Below, one piece after another: positions 46,157 through 56,925 of a stretch of 64,000 nt of DNA (position 1 is its first letter; every line of letters starts with the position of its first letter). A program made the translations under genes and the position numbers. The DNA comes from Rusavskia elegans. Taxonomy: Eukaryota > Ascomycota > Lecanoromycetes > Teloschistales > Teloschistaceae. The notes beneath the pieces are model-generated. The model worked only from the letters and a program-made list of their open reading frames with translations. It ran no database searches and had not been told where the DNA came from. The stretch lies in NCBI GenBank assembly GCA_011316305.1, contig SAUG01000077.1, forward strand, positions 310,001-374,000. The letters run 5' to 3'.

Positions 46157-46531
46157 TCATAGTGTTCTCTCGCTTTCGAGCTCCGCCATTCCCTGACCAC
46201 TCAGCTCTCCTATTCCCTGGCCGTTCAGCTCTCCGCCCCTTGTATTTCTCTCATCCTCTAACTCCGGCTTTTTCCCATGTCTGTCGAGTTCTACCGGTAT
46301 GCCGTCCCAAGACATCTCCCTCTTTGGTCTTTGATCCATCCTCTTGTCTTTCTCCCTTCGTTTACCTTCGGCTGTCTGTTCCTTCTTCCACAGCCAAAAT
46401 CCAATAGCAACCCCTAGAAGAGCGATCGAACCGCCGGCGCCCAACCCAACTCCAAGGCTGACTTCTTTAACTTGAGTCAGAGTTATACTGAAGCTGCGAG
46501 AGTCTACTAGGCATTGTTTGACTATGTTCTG
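46157..46531 (-). CDS. Terminal exon of a single-pass membrane protein (partial model)
   Basis: An open frame starts at an acceptor (CTTTAG) at 46532 and runs to a stop at 46157, giving 124 residues: VKQCLVDSRSFSITLTQVKE, then a TM helix (GLGAGGSIALLGVAIGFWLW) and a charged cytoplasmic tail with GQGIGELSGQGMAEL. This architecture (short ectodomain end, Gly-rich helix, basic stop, polar tail) is common in fungal surface proteins. The upstream exons probably lie between 46532 and 47000, where pieces such as LFKTTCSQPVCFRCSAESP are seen, but I could not join them in frame. No family is recognised. Confidence 0.42.
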   Translation of the reverse strand, partial: QNIVKQCLVDSRSFSITLTQVKEVSLGVGLGAGGSIALLGVAIGFWLWKKEQTAEGKRREKDKRMDQRPKREMSWDGIPVELDRHGKKPELEDERNTRGGELNGQGIGELSGQGMAELESERTL

Positions 46532-47085
46532 CTAAAGCCGCCCAGAAGGATTTCCTTGATCTCAGTCTGACCATAAAACCCCGTTTTTGCGCCTTCCTCA
46601 AATTGACGAGGAGACTCGGCTGAGCACCGAAAACACACAGGCTGAGAACATGTAGTTTTGAACAAAGTATCAGTATACCAACTTTGCACCGTTGTGGCGT
46701 TCTCTCTTACATATCACTGGAATCAGGAGTCCATGAGAAAGGGATTTTAAGCTTGAGGGCAGAGATTCTGATCGCATGGAAATCCAAGCTCGACGGAACA
46801 TGAATGTGAGCAGCTGCTGTCGGAATCCAACGTTTGATGTGCTCATCAAATAGTAACAAGTATCTGCAAGGATCGAGCCCAGAAAATTCGATTAAGAAGG
46901 ACTTGTAGTAAGTAATAGTCATTGCCAGTATCTCCAACAGTCTTTCGGAGGTAAGTGTCCCTCGATACCATGAACACGCAACCGCCCATTGAGGTACATA
47001 TACATACATGTCTTCACCTCAAGTCCATCCAATCCATCAACGAATTCAACAAGACCGTCATCTCATTTCCAAGTATCACTCACCA
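46532..47085. other. Probable upstream exons of the membrane-protein gene
   Basis: Minus-strand frames here look partly protein-like (about 46711-47009 and 46560-46700), and a GTAAGA donor occurs at 46710. The phases do not fit the terminal exon directly, so either another small exon exists or the gene is broken. Confidence 0.3.
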
Positions 47086-47578
47086 CTACCCTTCCTCCTC
47101 ATACACCGCAAGCGCCTGCGCAATTTTCAACCCCTTCATCCAAACCACATCCTCCTCATCCTCACCGCCTAAAATTTCCTCGTCCATAATCATCATCTCC
47201 ACAGCAAGGCACCAAGGCACAAGTCGTCTCGCTAAATGGAGAGATTTTGCCGACAGCCGGGCGAATTCCAACCGTTCTTCCTCGGTGGCGGCCTCGGAGC
47301 TTTGCACGTTCAAGTCGGAAGCTTGGTGGATGAGAAATTCTCGACGATCGTGAACGGCGTTTTTGGCGAATGCCAATGTTGTGGTTTGGGGCATGACGGC
47401 GGTGAGGAAGTGGATTGCTCTGTCGTAGATCTGTTCGTTATGGAAGGTCAGTATGGTGCTTTTTTCTTTCTTTTTTTGTTGGCTGTAGCAAACGTACCTT
47501 CCAGAATGAGTCGGTATCGTTGTTTGAGGAAGGCATGGTGATGTTTAAGGAAGACATGTTGTTGACTAAGGAAGACAT
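47086..47578 (-). CDS. Small uncharacterised protein
   Basis: Two exons (47578-47498 and 47430-47086; 67-bp intron, GTACGT donor, ACAG acceptor) give 141 aa. The joint makes DTDSFWKIYDRAIHFLTAVMPQ. The remainder is a charged helical protein with RREFLIHQASDLNV, EERLEFARLSAKSLHLARRL and an acidic segment EEILGGEDEEDVVWMKGLK. Three in-frame ATGs lie close together at the start because the sequence AAGGAAGACAT is repeated; any could be used. No signal peptide or TM helix. I do not recognise a family. The clean splice and consistent composition make a gene likely. Confidence 0.6.
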
Positions 47579-48540
47579 TCCGTTCTCTTTGGCAATATCG
47601 TATCGTTTTATCACAAGATTTTCAGGAAATTCGAAAGATATACAGGTGATAGCGACAGCAATTTTGGCTTTTTAAACTCGATATGGTGAAAAGTCTTATA
47701 CCAGGAAGCAAGTGATGAAAGTGAGTTTTTGTGTTGCGAGTTCGTCAATCCAAAAAGAAGAGGAAAATCGAAAGCAGAAGTATATATAGTATGACGAGCA
47801 AATATGAGTCAATTAGAGCAAGTAGCTCTAGTGACTAGGCACCATCCTAACTCAAGACCAAAATCCCCACCTATACAAGACTAGTACCGCAAAAACCACC
47901 TCACCTACCTTATCATCCCCATCCAAATCGAGTTAAGCACTATTCAACCAAACCTTCTGCTCTTCCCCTCCCCTCCGCTAAAGCCACACTCACCCCCAAA
48001 ATCCTCCGCATCTACTCCACACCCATAAACGCCGGCAGTCTCGCCACAAACCACCTCATCCCCTCCAGGACTCGCAATAATGGGTTTGAATCCATGCCTA
48101 CATCGTCGACTACCGCGGGGGATGATTCTTTGAGCGGCACCATACCATTTCAGGGGGTTGTGAGAGAAGAAAGGATGAGTGCTCCACCGGCCGTCAGGAC
48201 GGCGAGTTCGTGGTCTGAGCTGTCGCCTTGCACGAGATTCATTCCAGCTTTGCTGCGTCCGGCGTCGATGGAGCGTGGATGTGCCAGCCTTTTAGATACG
48301 GGACTTCATTCTCCCAATGCAGAGCCGGAAGGTCCGTATAACTGCCCTCCGGACGCGTGAGATTGAAGGCGGGGCTATGCTGCCGGTTCCCCCAACTCCC
48401 GGTGACATTGCGGTCGTAGTTGATGTAGATCGGGCGATGATAGTTTGGAACTAGTAGTTGTTGGAGCCCAGCTCCTGACGAAGCATAGTAGTGTTGTCAT
48501 TTCAGGCGATAATTTCTGCGTGAGCCTTTTCCCCGAAAGG
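47579..48540. other. Intergenic region
   Basis: Nearly 1 kb with no recognisable gene. It holds the promoter of the 141-aa gene; the 78-aa secreted-protein gene ends at its right edge. Confidence 0.4.
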
Positions 48541-48829
48541 TTATGATCCAAGAATATGCCAGTCATCCTCGTGTTGTTGTGGATCCGTTTGTTTAGTTGA
48601 AAAAGAGTCATTGTACTGGTTGTTAGGAGGAACGCCGACTGGATGTTTGCAAATGCCATTTGGGATAACATGCCAAGGACACAGGCTCTGATGTAAAACA
48701 AGAAGGGAAACGAATCGGATTAGCAAGAGCCAACCTGACCTGTGCTTCTTTGTGACCGAAGGGAATGATGCGTGAATCACTAGTAGAAATCCCATGAAGA
48801 AACAAGAATGAAGAGACGAGGAAAACCAT
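48541..48829 (-). CDS. Small secreted protein (effector-like)
   Basis: Two exons (48829-48740 and 48687-48541; 52-bp intron ending ACATCAG) give only 78 aa. A signal peptide MVFLVSSFLFLHGISTSDS is followed by RIIPFGHKEAQ, the splice joint, SLCPWHVIPNGICKHP and a polar tail rich in Gln, Asp and His ending DDWHILGS. Two cysteines remain in the mature part, enough for one disulfide. It lies alone in a gene-poor 1.3 kb. Small size, secretion signal and lack of known domain fit an effector candidate, but the evidence for expression is only the clean splice. Confidence 0.5.
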
Positions 48830-49156
48830 TTTAATCGAAGATGGTCTCCTTTTACACGGTTCTGTGCCAACCTCCAAGAAACATGACCGAAAGTGTAGGC
48901 GTAATTCATATAGACATTATGACCACTTTAGTTAAGAGTGAGACATCGCACGCTTCGAGACACGACTTGGGTACATACTGACGGCTACTCAGACGTACAC
49001 GAAGGGTGCTGATCAGCTTCAGAAGATGCAAGGTCGTCGTTTGAGACGGGACACCCAAACGCTCTGAAGCTGTCATACCCTTGTTGTTCTGGTGGAGAAG
49101 TCGAAGCGATACTTCCTCGGACTGCCGATATGCAGGTACGAAAAGGAGTTGCTTGC
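48830..49156. other. Intergenic spacer
   Basis: Separates two minus-strand genes; no gene is seen. Confidence 0.4.
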
Positions 49157-51406
49157 TCACAGCGCTGCCATTACAACCGCCACTCCGGCCAACCCACCTA
49201 GCACTGTCCACTCCATGCCGAATTTTGAACCTCTCCCAGTGAAAGGACTCGGATTTGGGCCTGTGCCAGTCCCCGTTCCTGTAACATTATTCGGGCTTCC
49301 CTGCTGCGTTGTCCCTGTGCCAGTGCCCGTGCCGGTAGCATTGTTCGGGCCCTCCTGCTGCGTTGTTCCTCCGCCTGCACCACTTCCACTTGACGCGTTG
49401 CCAGTGCTGTTCCCGTCGATTAGGATGTAGTTACGCACAAGGCCGCCTCCATTCTCCAACAGCTCAATCTCTTCCTCAGTACACGTCGCCGATAGCGCCA
49501 GCACATAACATTCCGGCGGATACTCGTTCACCGGCGGTTCCTGCCTGATTCCCAAACTATCACTCGGCCCTTCACTGCTATAGCTGCTGTTCGAATTGGT
49601 ATTGATTTCCCCCGTGCTGAGATCCTGGCCAAAGATCGCACGGTTGAAGATACGGTAGGATGTTTCAGGTTGGTATGAGGGAATCTCGTGACCCGCCTGG
49701 AACACGCGGGCAAAGGAGAGATTACCATATTGTCGGACTACACCACCATTATATGTGCTGTTGGTAACGATGGGGGCGTAGCCGGCAGAGTTAAAGGAAG
49801 AGCGGCCAGAATATGGGATTTGGAGAGAGACGGCTTCGGCGCCAACCCCTGCGTTTCATTGTTAGCTTGATCATCATTCAGATCGAGGATCGTTAAACGA
49901 GGTAGGCACGCACAATTGCAAGCGTAATCTCGATCACCATACTGGAGCGAGACTTTCACGCCGTTGTCGAGCAGATAAGCAAGATCCTGAATCTGGCCAC
50001 CTCGAATGTCGGTGCGAGCATAGTCGCCGATGCTGTTAAATGCTTCGTAGACGCCATTGGTAGACTGGGTGTAGTTGATCGGGACCCCTAGAGCTGCTTG
50101 AACGTAGTTCTGCGCCAAATAGCCGAGATAGTAATTTGGTGGGAAAGGGGTGGGGTCGATAGCTGCAATGTCGTAGTAGTTGCGGCCACTTTCATTAATA
50201 TACTGCGCTTCGACCTCGTTGCCGCAGTATATGTTTGCTGCGCTGCAGGCTTGATTGACGGTGGCATTGTTTCCGGTGGCATTAGGATCGCCTTCGTTGG
50301 CTAGAGCTTGGCATTCCAGGATGAGGGCTCTGCAGCCCGTCTCTGGGCGGTTGAAGTTATCAAGCGCCTGCTGGTAGAGGGTTTGATTGATGGCTTCAAT
50401 GCCATAGGTGTTGTTGTAGGCGAATTCGGGGTAAGAAGGTTCTTGAATGAGAAGATCTATGCAACCGTTGATGATGCCTAGGGTATCCAGGTGAATTATG
50501 AATTCTTCCCCCTCGTCAGAGATCGACTCGTTGGCGATTCGCTCGTTTTGCTCCTCGAAGAAAGCCGCGAAAGCAGGGCCATAACGCCCCCCGTAGGATT
50601 CAGTGAATATTGATATAGCGCTGTTATTGGGCTTGTAGGCAGGGAATTCTTGGAACCAAGTCTGCGCGAAGTGCCAGAGCGATCTTGCAGCATTGGTCGT
50701 GCCATTGGCAGTGTTGTTTGGATTCTGAGATGGGAAGGTGCCCACATAGAAAGTATTGTTTTGCTCTGGCACGCCCTCGGAGAAGTCTTGAATCGTAACC
50801 TCGGATTCATCGGTCGTACCGTTAGTCGGGATGTCGTATGAAAAACCAACCTGGTTTGGCTGGTCAATGTACAGCATGTTGACTTCATTGTTCCATGACC
50901 AAGGATTCAGTGTGGTTGAGTTTGAATCGTCGTTGATGATGCATGGACCATTTTCCTGAAGCAAGCCAATCATGGAAGATGACCCAGGGCCTCCGTTCAT
51001 CCATATGGATAAAGGAGCGTTGGCAGGGTCCTTTCGTGACTCAAAGAACCAGAAGAAGGTGTTGATTGTGTAGTTCTGAGTTACGTCGACGTCCGAGAGG
51101 GTGTTTGGTGGCAGATGGACTTCATCGATGGTTAACATTACTGGAACTAGTAGTCAAGGATGAGAGCACTGACCGTAGCCTGCATACGACCTCACTCCTG
51201 GTGTTGTCTCGCAAATACCAGGCTGGTGGCTGATGAGCTTGCTTCACGGGGTCCAGCATTTTGCAACAGACCTCTTTGTAAGATATCGAGATGCCATTGC
51301 CGAATTTGGACTGAATGGTAACGACATCTTCTAGAGGAGGAGGAAATTGACAACGAGCTAGACCAAGCAGTCGAATGCTTGCTAGCGAGAAGAGAAGAGA
51401 ACGCAT
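49157..51406 (-). CDS. GPI-anchored serine carboxypeptidase (family S10)
   Basis: Secreted protease that removes C-terminal residues from peptides. Four exons (51406-51272, 51222-51174, 51119-49914, 49848-49157) give 693 aa. A signal peptide ([17 protein letters not shown]) precedes [20 protein letters not shown]. The catalytic triad is plain: Ser in [11 protein letters not shown], Asp in [10 protein letters not shown] and His in [21 protein letters not shown] forms the oxyanion hole. Many NxS/T sites suggest heavy glycosylation. After the enzyme comes a Ser/Thr/Gly linker with two copies of a TTQQ(E/G)xPNN-GTGTG repeat, then a hydrophobic end ([17 protein letters not shown]) that looks like a GPI attachment signal. 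The second intron uses the acceptor GATGAAG at 51120, which yields AGYVHLPP; an earlier AG would leave a 33-bp intron and insert six foreign residues. Confidence 0.92.
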
Positions 51407-52083
51407 GGCTACCAAACTTTGAATAATCAAGCAGAAGTAACAATTTTTGAAAAGCCAGGACGATGAGCGCAAAAGAAGAAGAAGGAGCGAGAGGTACAGC
51501 TTTTATAGCTCCACACAATGTGGGGAAGGTGTCACAATTTGTACAACAGTGAAGCACGGGCTTGTGGCTGTGAGGTCACGAATTTCAGGAACCACATGTA
51601 GAGTACTACTCATCCCGAGAGCTTGTCCTGCAGCTGAGTGCAAATGGCCGTAGACTAAGTTGACACCTGCCATGATAGGACTACCTCCCGTTTGAGGGGT
51701 AGCTAAAGCTGCAGGTCCGGAAGGCTGATGGAGGTAAGCTGGGGGGCTGAGGTTTGCCTATTGCCTGCTTCAAATTGAGGTCACCATTGTGGTCATTATG
51801 TTCCATGGTCGTTGCCCTAAGTGGTCAGTTGTTGTCGTCTCTCTATTGGACCTGGCGTCTGAGGTCTTGACGGTAAGGAATGGAAGGTAAGGTACAGAGG
51901 TACATAGTGGGTGGAGAAACGGAGAGTCGGTCGTTGTGATGACAAAGCAAGGCTAGACGAACCGAGGCCCGAACCCGATGAGGAAGCTCGCAACGTCGAC
52001 TCTTCTTTTCTCCCACGCAAATGTCTAACCTTTCAAAAGCTCACTCAAATCGTGTTTGATGTGTTGCACTGTCTCCGAAATCA
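51407..52083. other. Divergent promoter region of carboxypeptidase and GNAT genes
   Basis: 677 bp between divergent starts; no gene is seen. Confidence 0.45.
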
Positions 52084-52563
52084 ATGGGTACTCATATCAC
52101 CATCGAATCTGTACGCTCTAAGACCGATCTCGAAGACACCAAAGGCCTTTTCATTGCCTATGCCGAATCCCTTGGAATCGACCTCTCGTTCCAGGACTTC
52201 CAGGCCGAGCTTGATACGCTGCCGGGCAAGTATGCTGCTCCAACTGGCGAGCTACTACTGGCTCGAGATGTCGACGGATCACCTATAGGATGTGTAGCAC
52301 TGCGGCCAATGCACCAGCCTGGCTGCTGTGAGATGAAGCGGCTATATGTCGCTCCAGCTGGTCGTCGCCGGGGACTTGGGAGGATACTTGCTACTGCTAT
52401 CATCGAAGCTGCAGTGAAGCTCACCTATTGTGAAATCAAATTGGATACTCTACCTTCCATGACCGCGGCTGTCGCACTCTATGAACAGTTGGGATTCAGA
52501 CAAACAGACCCTTATTATTACACTCCTCTTTCAGGAACCAGGTTCCTGGCCCGCAAGCTGTGA
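52084..52563 (+). CDS. GNAT-family N-acetyltransferase
   Basis: Single exon, 159 aa, the usual size of a one-domain GNAT enzyme that moves acetyl from acetyl-CoA to an amine. Motif A is seen as CEMKRLYVAPAGRRRGLGRILATA, quoted here in parts: EMKRLYV and the CoA-binding RRRGLGRILA. Strand beta4 precedes it (IGCVALRPM), and the C-terminal motif B is LYEQLGFRQTDPYYYTPL, with the Tyr that often acts as general acid. The N-terminal VRSKTDLEDTKGLFIAYAES fits the substrate side. The substrate is unknown. The ATG at 52084 follows a purine at -3. Confidence 0.88.
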   Translation: MGTHITIESVRSKTDLEDTKGLFIAYAESLGIDLSFQDFQAELDTLPGKYAAPTGELLLARDVDGSPIGCVALRPMHQPGCCEMKRLYVAPAGRRRGLGRILATAIIEAAVKLTYCEIKLDTLPSMTAAVALYEQLGFRQTDPYYYTPLSGTRFLARKL

Positions 52564-53531
52564 ATACAGAAAGTTCCTGACCATGTCCTGTACCCTCGGA
52601 ACCAATGATTCGCATTCTGTACTTGGTCCATGAAAACCCGTTGAGATCTGAAGTCGCTTCCATCGTTAGCAGTGAGCCTTGTCAATCTGATCCCATGCAC
52701 CCACTGGCGCGGTGTCGGGCTGGCGATCGAGGCATCGGATGCCGGCCAGTCCGAGGGAGCATTACTTTTCAAGTGAAAAGATAGCTTTGACACAATGCTC
52801 GTTGGTCTCATCCTCTGTGAGATCCTTGTGCCTCAAACCCATCAATGAACAGGTAACGCCATGTATCCGGGCTCACAATAGTGGGCATAGTGCCGCCTGC
52901 AGTCGCCAACAGCAGTATTTATTGAAAATGCAAAGTCGTTGAAGCGTTCCTCGTAGAAAAGCTGAGACACGTCCCATGACATCCTCACCGTCTCCTAATT
53001 CAAGAGTTCCTGAATGGATGTCACAGTGGCCAATATTGGTATTGCAACAGCCGGAGATGGTTGGCCATTGGACCATCCAAAGTGTCCAACAGTCCCTCCA
53101 TTTCGAGGCTGATCTGATGTTGCCTGGTGCTCCATTGCAACCACCACAGTGCCATAACAGGAGCGCATTGCAGACTCTGCTCCATAGCAAATTTGCCTTG
53201 CAGGTCGGTTTGGCCTTCGGCGTCGCATACTGAGACCTCTACTCCGTTACCGGCGCCAGGAGTATCAAAGGATACATGGCGACGAAACTAGTTCTGGAAC
53301 TTATTGCCTTTTCCTGTAGCAGCTGAGGATGGAAGAGCTGTCTGGCCCAGACAGCAAACCCCCCCCCCCGCGTCGCGGAGTGTGTGAGCCCAATTGGTGG
53401 AAGGGCTGCAAGTTTGTGCCTGACTGATAAGAGGTGCTCGATAACAACACAATCCAACGACTGTTGCTGCTCGAACGTCGAATAGGTCCGCTTGTTGACT
53501 TCCAGTGTCGCCTTGTTGCCAGACAGCACGC
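52564..53531. other. Intergenic region
   Basis: No supportable gene. A run of 11-12 C lies at about 53358-53369. Minus-strand frames near 53240-53560 may be a frame-shifted continuation of the F-box-like fragment to the right. Confidence 0.35.
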
Positions 53532-53921
53532 TCAAGAGGTCGAACGAAGAGTCTCAAAATTGATGGACCTGTCCTCTATCAACAACTCCGCTGCTGACCT
53601 TGGGATGTAAAGCGAGCCGCAGAGTCCGTCGCAGTATAGCTCATGTAAGATCTCCTCGCTAATGGCATGGGATGTACTCACTATGACGAGCGCGTTTGAA
53701 CACGAGTATGGGTATAGCGCCGATAGATCAATTTCGCCCGGTACATGGTAATGTTCGCTGCGTAAGAAGTGTTTCCAAATCATAAGACAAATCTCTTCCG
53801 ATAACTTCAACAACGTACCGAGGCCCACGGATAGTTTCGGATCATAGGGAATGTCCAGTGTGTAAATAAGAGAGTGATGCGAAGCTATGAAAGGGTGTTC
53901 GCTGAGAGCACGAGGAGATTC
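53532..53921 (-). pseudogene. F-box-like protein fragment
   Basis: An open minus-strand frame without ATG at its beginning reads HPFIASHHSLIYTLDIPYD, then GTLLKLSEEICLMIWKHFL, then ALVIVSTSHAISEEILHELY and ends LRSTS. The LSEEICLMIWKHFL ... VSTSHAISEEILHELY pattern resembles the N-terminal part of the large family of short fungal F-box-like proteins, normally 200-400 aa. Here it stops early, and no start codon or acceptor is obvious at the 5' end (a TGA precedes). A truncated gene is likely; an exon of an intact multi-exon gene is possible. Confidence 0.35.
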
Positions 53922-54739
53922 TCAGCGCAGATATGACGTTGAAAAACATTACTCAAAGTTAAACGCAGGGAAGGTGTGATTGACTAAATGTATTACTTCG
54001 AACATCCTCTGGGATTCTCGTTCGCACAACGCCTCCAAGCTACACTGCTGAGAAGAAGTTGAATGTGAAATTTTCGACATGCAGAATTTCTTTGACTACC
54101 GACATGTTCCCTCGGCCCTACGAGCCAATGGTTCTCCCTAGTTGTGTGAAAGTTAAGTACTATTTGCAGTGGTATTTCCACGTTGATATTCGACCTGTCG
54201 TTAGAACGGAATCCTTCATCGAGGTATCGGCTGCGTCGGCTGTTAAAAGCCATTGATATTGATGTGACATGACGTGACGAATTTGAGGGGATAAAGGACA
54301 CGCATTTTAGCAGACGAAGAGAAATTGAGGACTCGCAACTCATGACCCTTGGACCTGCAAAGTTCATATTGTAGGGATGACATGGCCGAATTTGGGGCCT
54401 CTCTCTTAAGGGTTGCAGTACGAGTCAACCCTTACTATAACGAGGTTCACCATAGTAATTCTTGCTTTGCAATGGATCAGAGGAATCTGTTGGATAAAAA
54501 TAGCTTCTGGCAGAGACCCATCAGAGAGAAGCAGCCCGATACATGTCAAAAGCTTCATTTGCCAGTTCATCTTGATTGGCTGATTGCGCGGCAACTGTCA
54601 TCCTTATCTTCAGCCGCACACTAATGAAACAAACCAGCGAGAACGGCGGTCAAACTCTTTGACTCTTCTACAATTCGAACAACAATCTCTGAAAACCCTT
54701 CCTCCCATTACCCGTCCGTGCCAGAGCACTGTTGCGCTG
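53922..54739. other. Intergenic region and CPA1 promoter
   Basis: No gene is recognised. The right part must contain the promoter and 5' leader of the arginine-CPSase transcript. Confidence 0.45.
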
Positions 54740-54964
54740 ATGCGTGTTGTACCTACCGTCTATACTTCTCAGGTACGCAAGTTTTCCCCATTGCTTCAGC
54801 CAAAGCCGTTCAGTCCCCACCATAGCTGTTTGGAGAGATTGCTTGCTGATACTATCTGTACACAGGATTATATTTCTGGTATGAAGTGCCGTAGACTCTC
54901 GAACAGTCGCCTCGCTGATGGGCTGGCTTTGTTAGATCATCTGTGGAAGGCTTCTGTGAATTGA
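54740..54964 (+). CDS. Arginine attenuator peptide uORF (three exons)
   Basis: A 24-codon upstream open reading frame of the CPA1 transcript, split by two introns: 54740-54772, 54866-54878 and 54936-54964 (introns of 93 and 57 bp, donors GTACGC and GTATGA). Spliced, it codes MRVVPTVYTSQ, DYIS, DHLWKASVN and then stops. The fungal arginine attenuator peptide is also 24 residues and has the core TSQDYLSDHLW with an essential Asp12; here Asp12 is present. In the family the nascent peptide stalls the ribosome at the uORF stop when arginine is high, so CPA1 translation falls. The stop is 39 nt before the CPA1 ATG. Length, core and place agree so well that the identification is firm. Confidence 0.93.
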   Translation: MRVVPTVYTSQVRKFSPLLQPKPFSPHHSCLERLLADTICTQDYISGMKCRRLSNSRLADGLALLDHLWKASVN

Positions 54965-55003
54965 AAAAAAGAACAGGGAAAGACTTAACTACCACAATCA
55001 ATC

Positions 55004-56925
55004 ATGCTATCCCAAATCATCAGAGCAGCCGGATTGGGGCTCGCGGTGAATACGAAGAGGCCTATCTGCCTAGCGAAGCACATTCGGCCTTTTGCGACGG
55101 TCGATAGTAATACACCTCGAGTACAGCCGACGCCGCCCAGAACAAAAGCTACCCCAAAATCCTACGACAGAGCCACTTTTACCATCAGAGTAACAATCCC
55201 ACTTGGTCCTGCTGGTGACTATTGCTGACCGGAAACAAAGGATGGACCCGTTTTTAGCGGCAAATCATTCGGAGCGGCCTCCAACATCTCCGGTGAAGCC
55301 GTCTTCACAACATCTCTCGTCGGTTATCCCGAATCTTTGACCGATCCTTCGTACAGAGGGCAAATCCTGGTTTTCACCCAGCCTTTGATTGGGAACTATG
55401 GTATTCCGTCCACTGCTCGTGACGAACATGGGCTGTTTCGTCATTTCGAGTCGCCTAATCTACAAGCTGCTGGTGTCGTGGTGGCCGATGTTGCGGAACA
55501 GTACAGTCACTGGACAGCCGTCAAGAGTCTGGGCGAATGGTGCGCGGAGGAAGGTGTGCCTGCTGTTTCTGGCGTTGACACCCGAGCAATTGTCACCTAT
55601 CTTCGGGAACAGGGATCCTCCCTCGCACGCATCACCATCGGCGAAGAATACGATGCAGACCAAGACGAAGCCTTTATCGATCCCGAGCAGATCGATCTCG
55701 TCCGTAAGGTCTCAACCAAAGCTCCCTTTCATGTCAGCTCTGCGACAGGCGACTATCACGTTGCTGTGATAGACTGTGGTGTGGTATAACAACCTCCATT
55801 TCCTACTTTCGACACAGGTCTCGCAATTCCTTCTAGTAGACTTGGCAGGGCACGCTGACGCCCCGCGTGATACAGAAAGAGAACATCCTTCGAAGCCTTG
55901 TCTCGCGAGGCGCCTCGGTCACTGCTTTCCCTTACGACTATCCCATCCATAAGGTCGCGCATCATTTTGACGGCGTATTCATCTCTAACGGCCCTGGAGG
56001 TATGTCCTCCCAGCTCTTCATGACTTAACGATAAGACATGGTTTGGCTCAAACACTGGTTTCAAGCGCTCTATCCTCCTAAGCCATTTCGCAGAGCTCTG
56101 GCATCACAACTGAAGAAGATATGCTGACTGCGAGATTACTAGATCCCATTCACTGCCAAGATACCGTTTATCACCTCCGCGGCCTCATGGAATCCAGTCA
56201 GCTTCCCATCATGGGTATCTGTCTCGGTCATCAGCTTCTCGCTCTTGCGGCAGGAGCTCGCACAATCAAGCTTAAATACGGGGTAAGTCAGTTTGTGGAA
56301 CCCCTTGACTTACACCGTCCTGTATCAAAGTTCGAAAGGCGCCTCGAGCGCCGAAGATGAATCAAGCACTTGGCACTCCAAGAAATGCGGGTTTTTATCA
56401 TCAGCATCATCAACCTGTGCTGATTCTTGTTCCAGAACCGCGCCCATAATATCCCTGCCCTCGATCGCACGACCGGCCGATGCCACATCACGTCGCAGAA
56501 CCATGGGTACGCGGTGGACAGCAATACCCTACCATCAGAGTGGAGAGAATACTTCGTAAATCGTAAGATTCGGTGAACACTAGAATGGACCATAGTATCG
56601 CTAACGAACCGATCAAGTCAATGATCATTCGAACGAGGGATTGATACATCAGTCACGACCCATCTTCGGCACCCAATTCCATCCCGAGGCGAAAGGTGGT
56701 CCAATGGATTCCTCCTACTTGTTCGACATGTATTTGGAGAATGTCAGTCGCTACAAGAAGAGCCAGGCGATCTTCCAGCCTGAGCGTGAGCATAGACCCA
56801 GTCCGCTTTTGGTAGATCTGTTGGCGAAAGAGAGGGTGGGCGTTGTGCCAACAACGGGGATGGAAAATCTTCTGAGGATGGGGGGAGCAGGAGAGGAGGC
56901 GGCGAAGGCAGCTAGTGCCGCCTGA
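55004..56925 (+). CDS. CPA1: Arginine-specific carbamoyl-phosphate synthase, small subunit (mitochondrial)
   Basis: Glutamine amidotransferase subunit that feeds ammonia to the large subunit for arginine synthesis. Six exons (55004-55189, 55241-55783, 55876-55999, 56143-56282, 56436-56562, 56618-56925) give 475 aa. The first ~45 residues are basic and hydrophobic, a mitochondrial presequence. The CPS small-subunit domain starts at [18 protein letters not shown] and includes [12 protein letters not shown] and [13 protein letters not shown]. The class I amidotransferase part holds [23 protein letters not shown], the nucleophile Cys in [22 protein letters not shown], and the His-Glu pair in [12 protein letters not shown]. 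The C-terminus is Ala-rich. Every joint restores conserved sequence. The upstream attenuator peptide explains its control by arginine. Confidence 0.96.

Noticed and set aside
51141..51173. 33-bp intron in the carboxypeptidase gene
   Set aside because: Too short for efficient splicing, and it would insert foreign residues into GYVHLPP; the acceptor at 51120 solves both.
53288..53557. Minus-strand frame next to the F-box-like fragment as its own gene
   Set aside because: It begins at a TTG, not ATG, and has no recognisable domain; at best it is a shifted continuation of the fragment.
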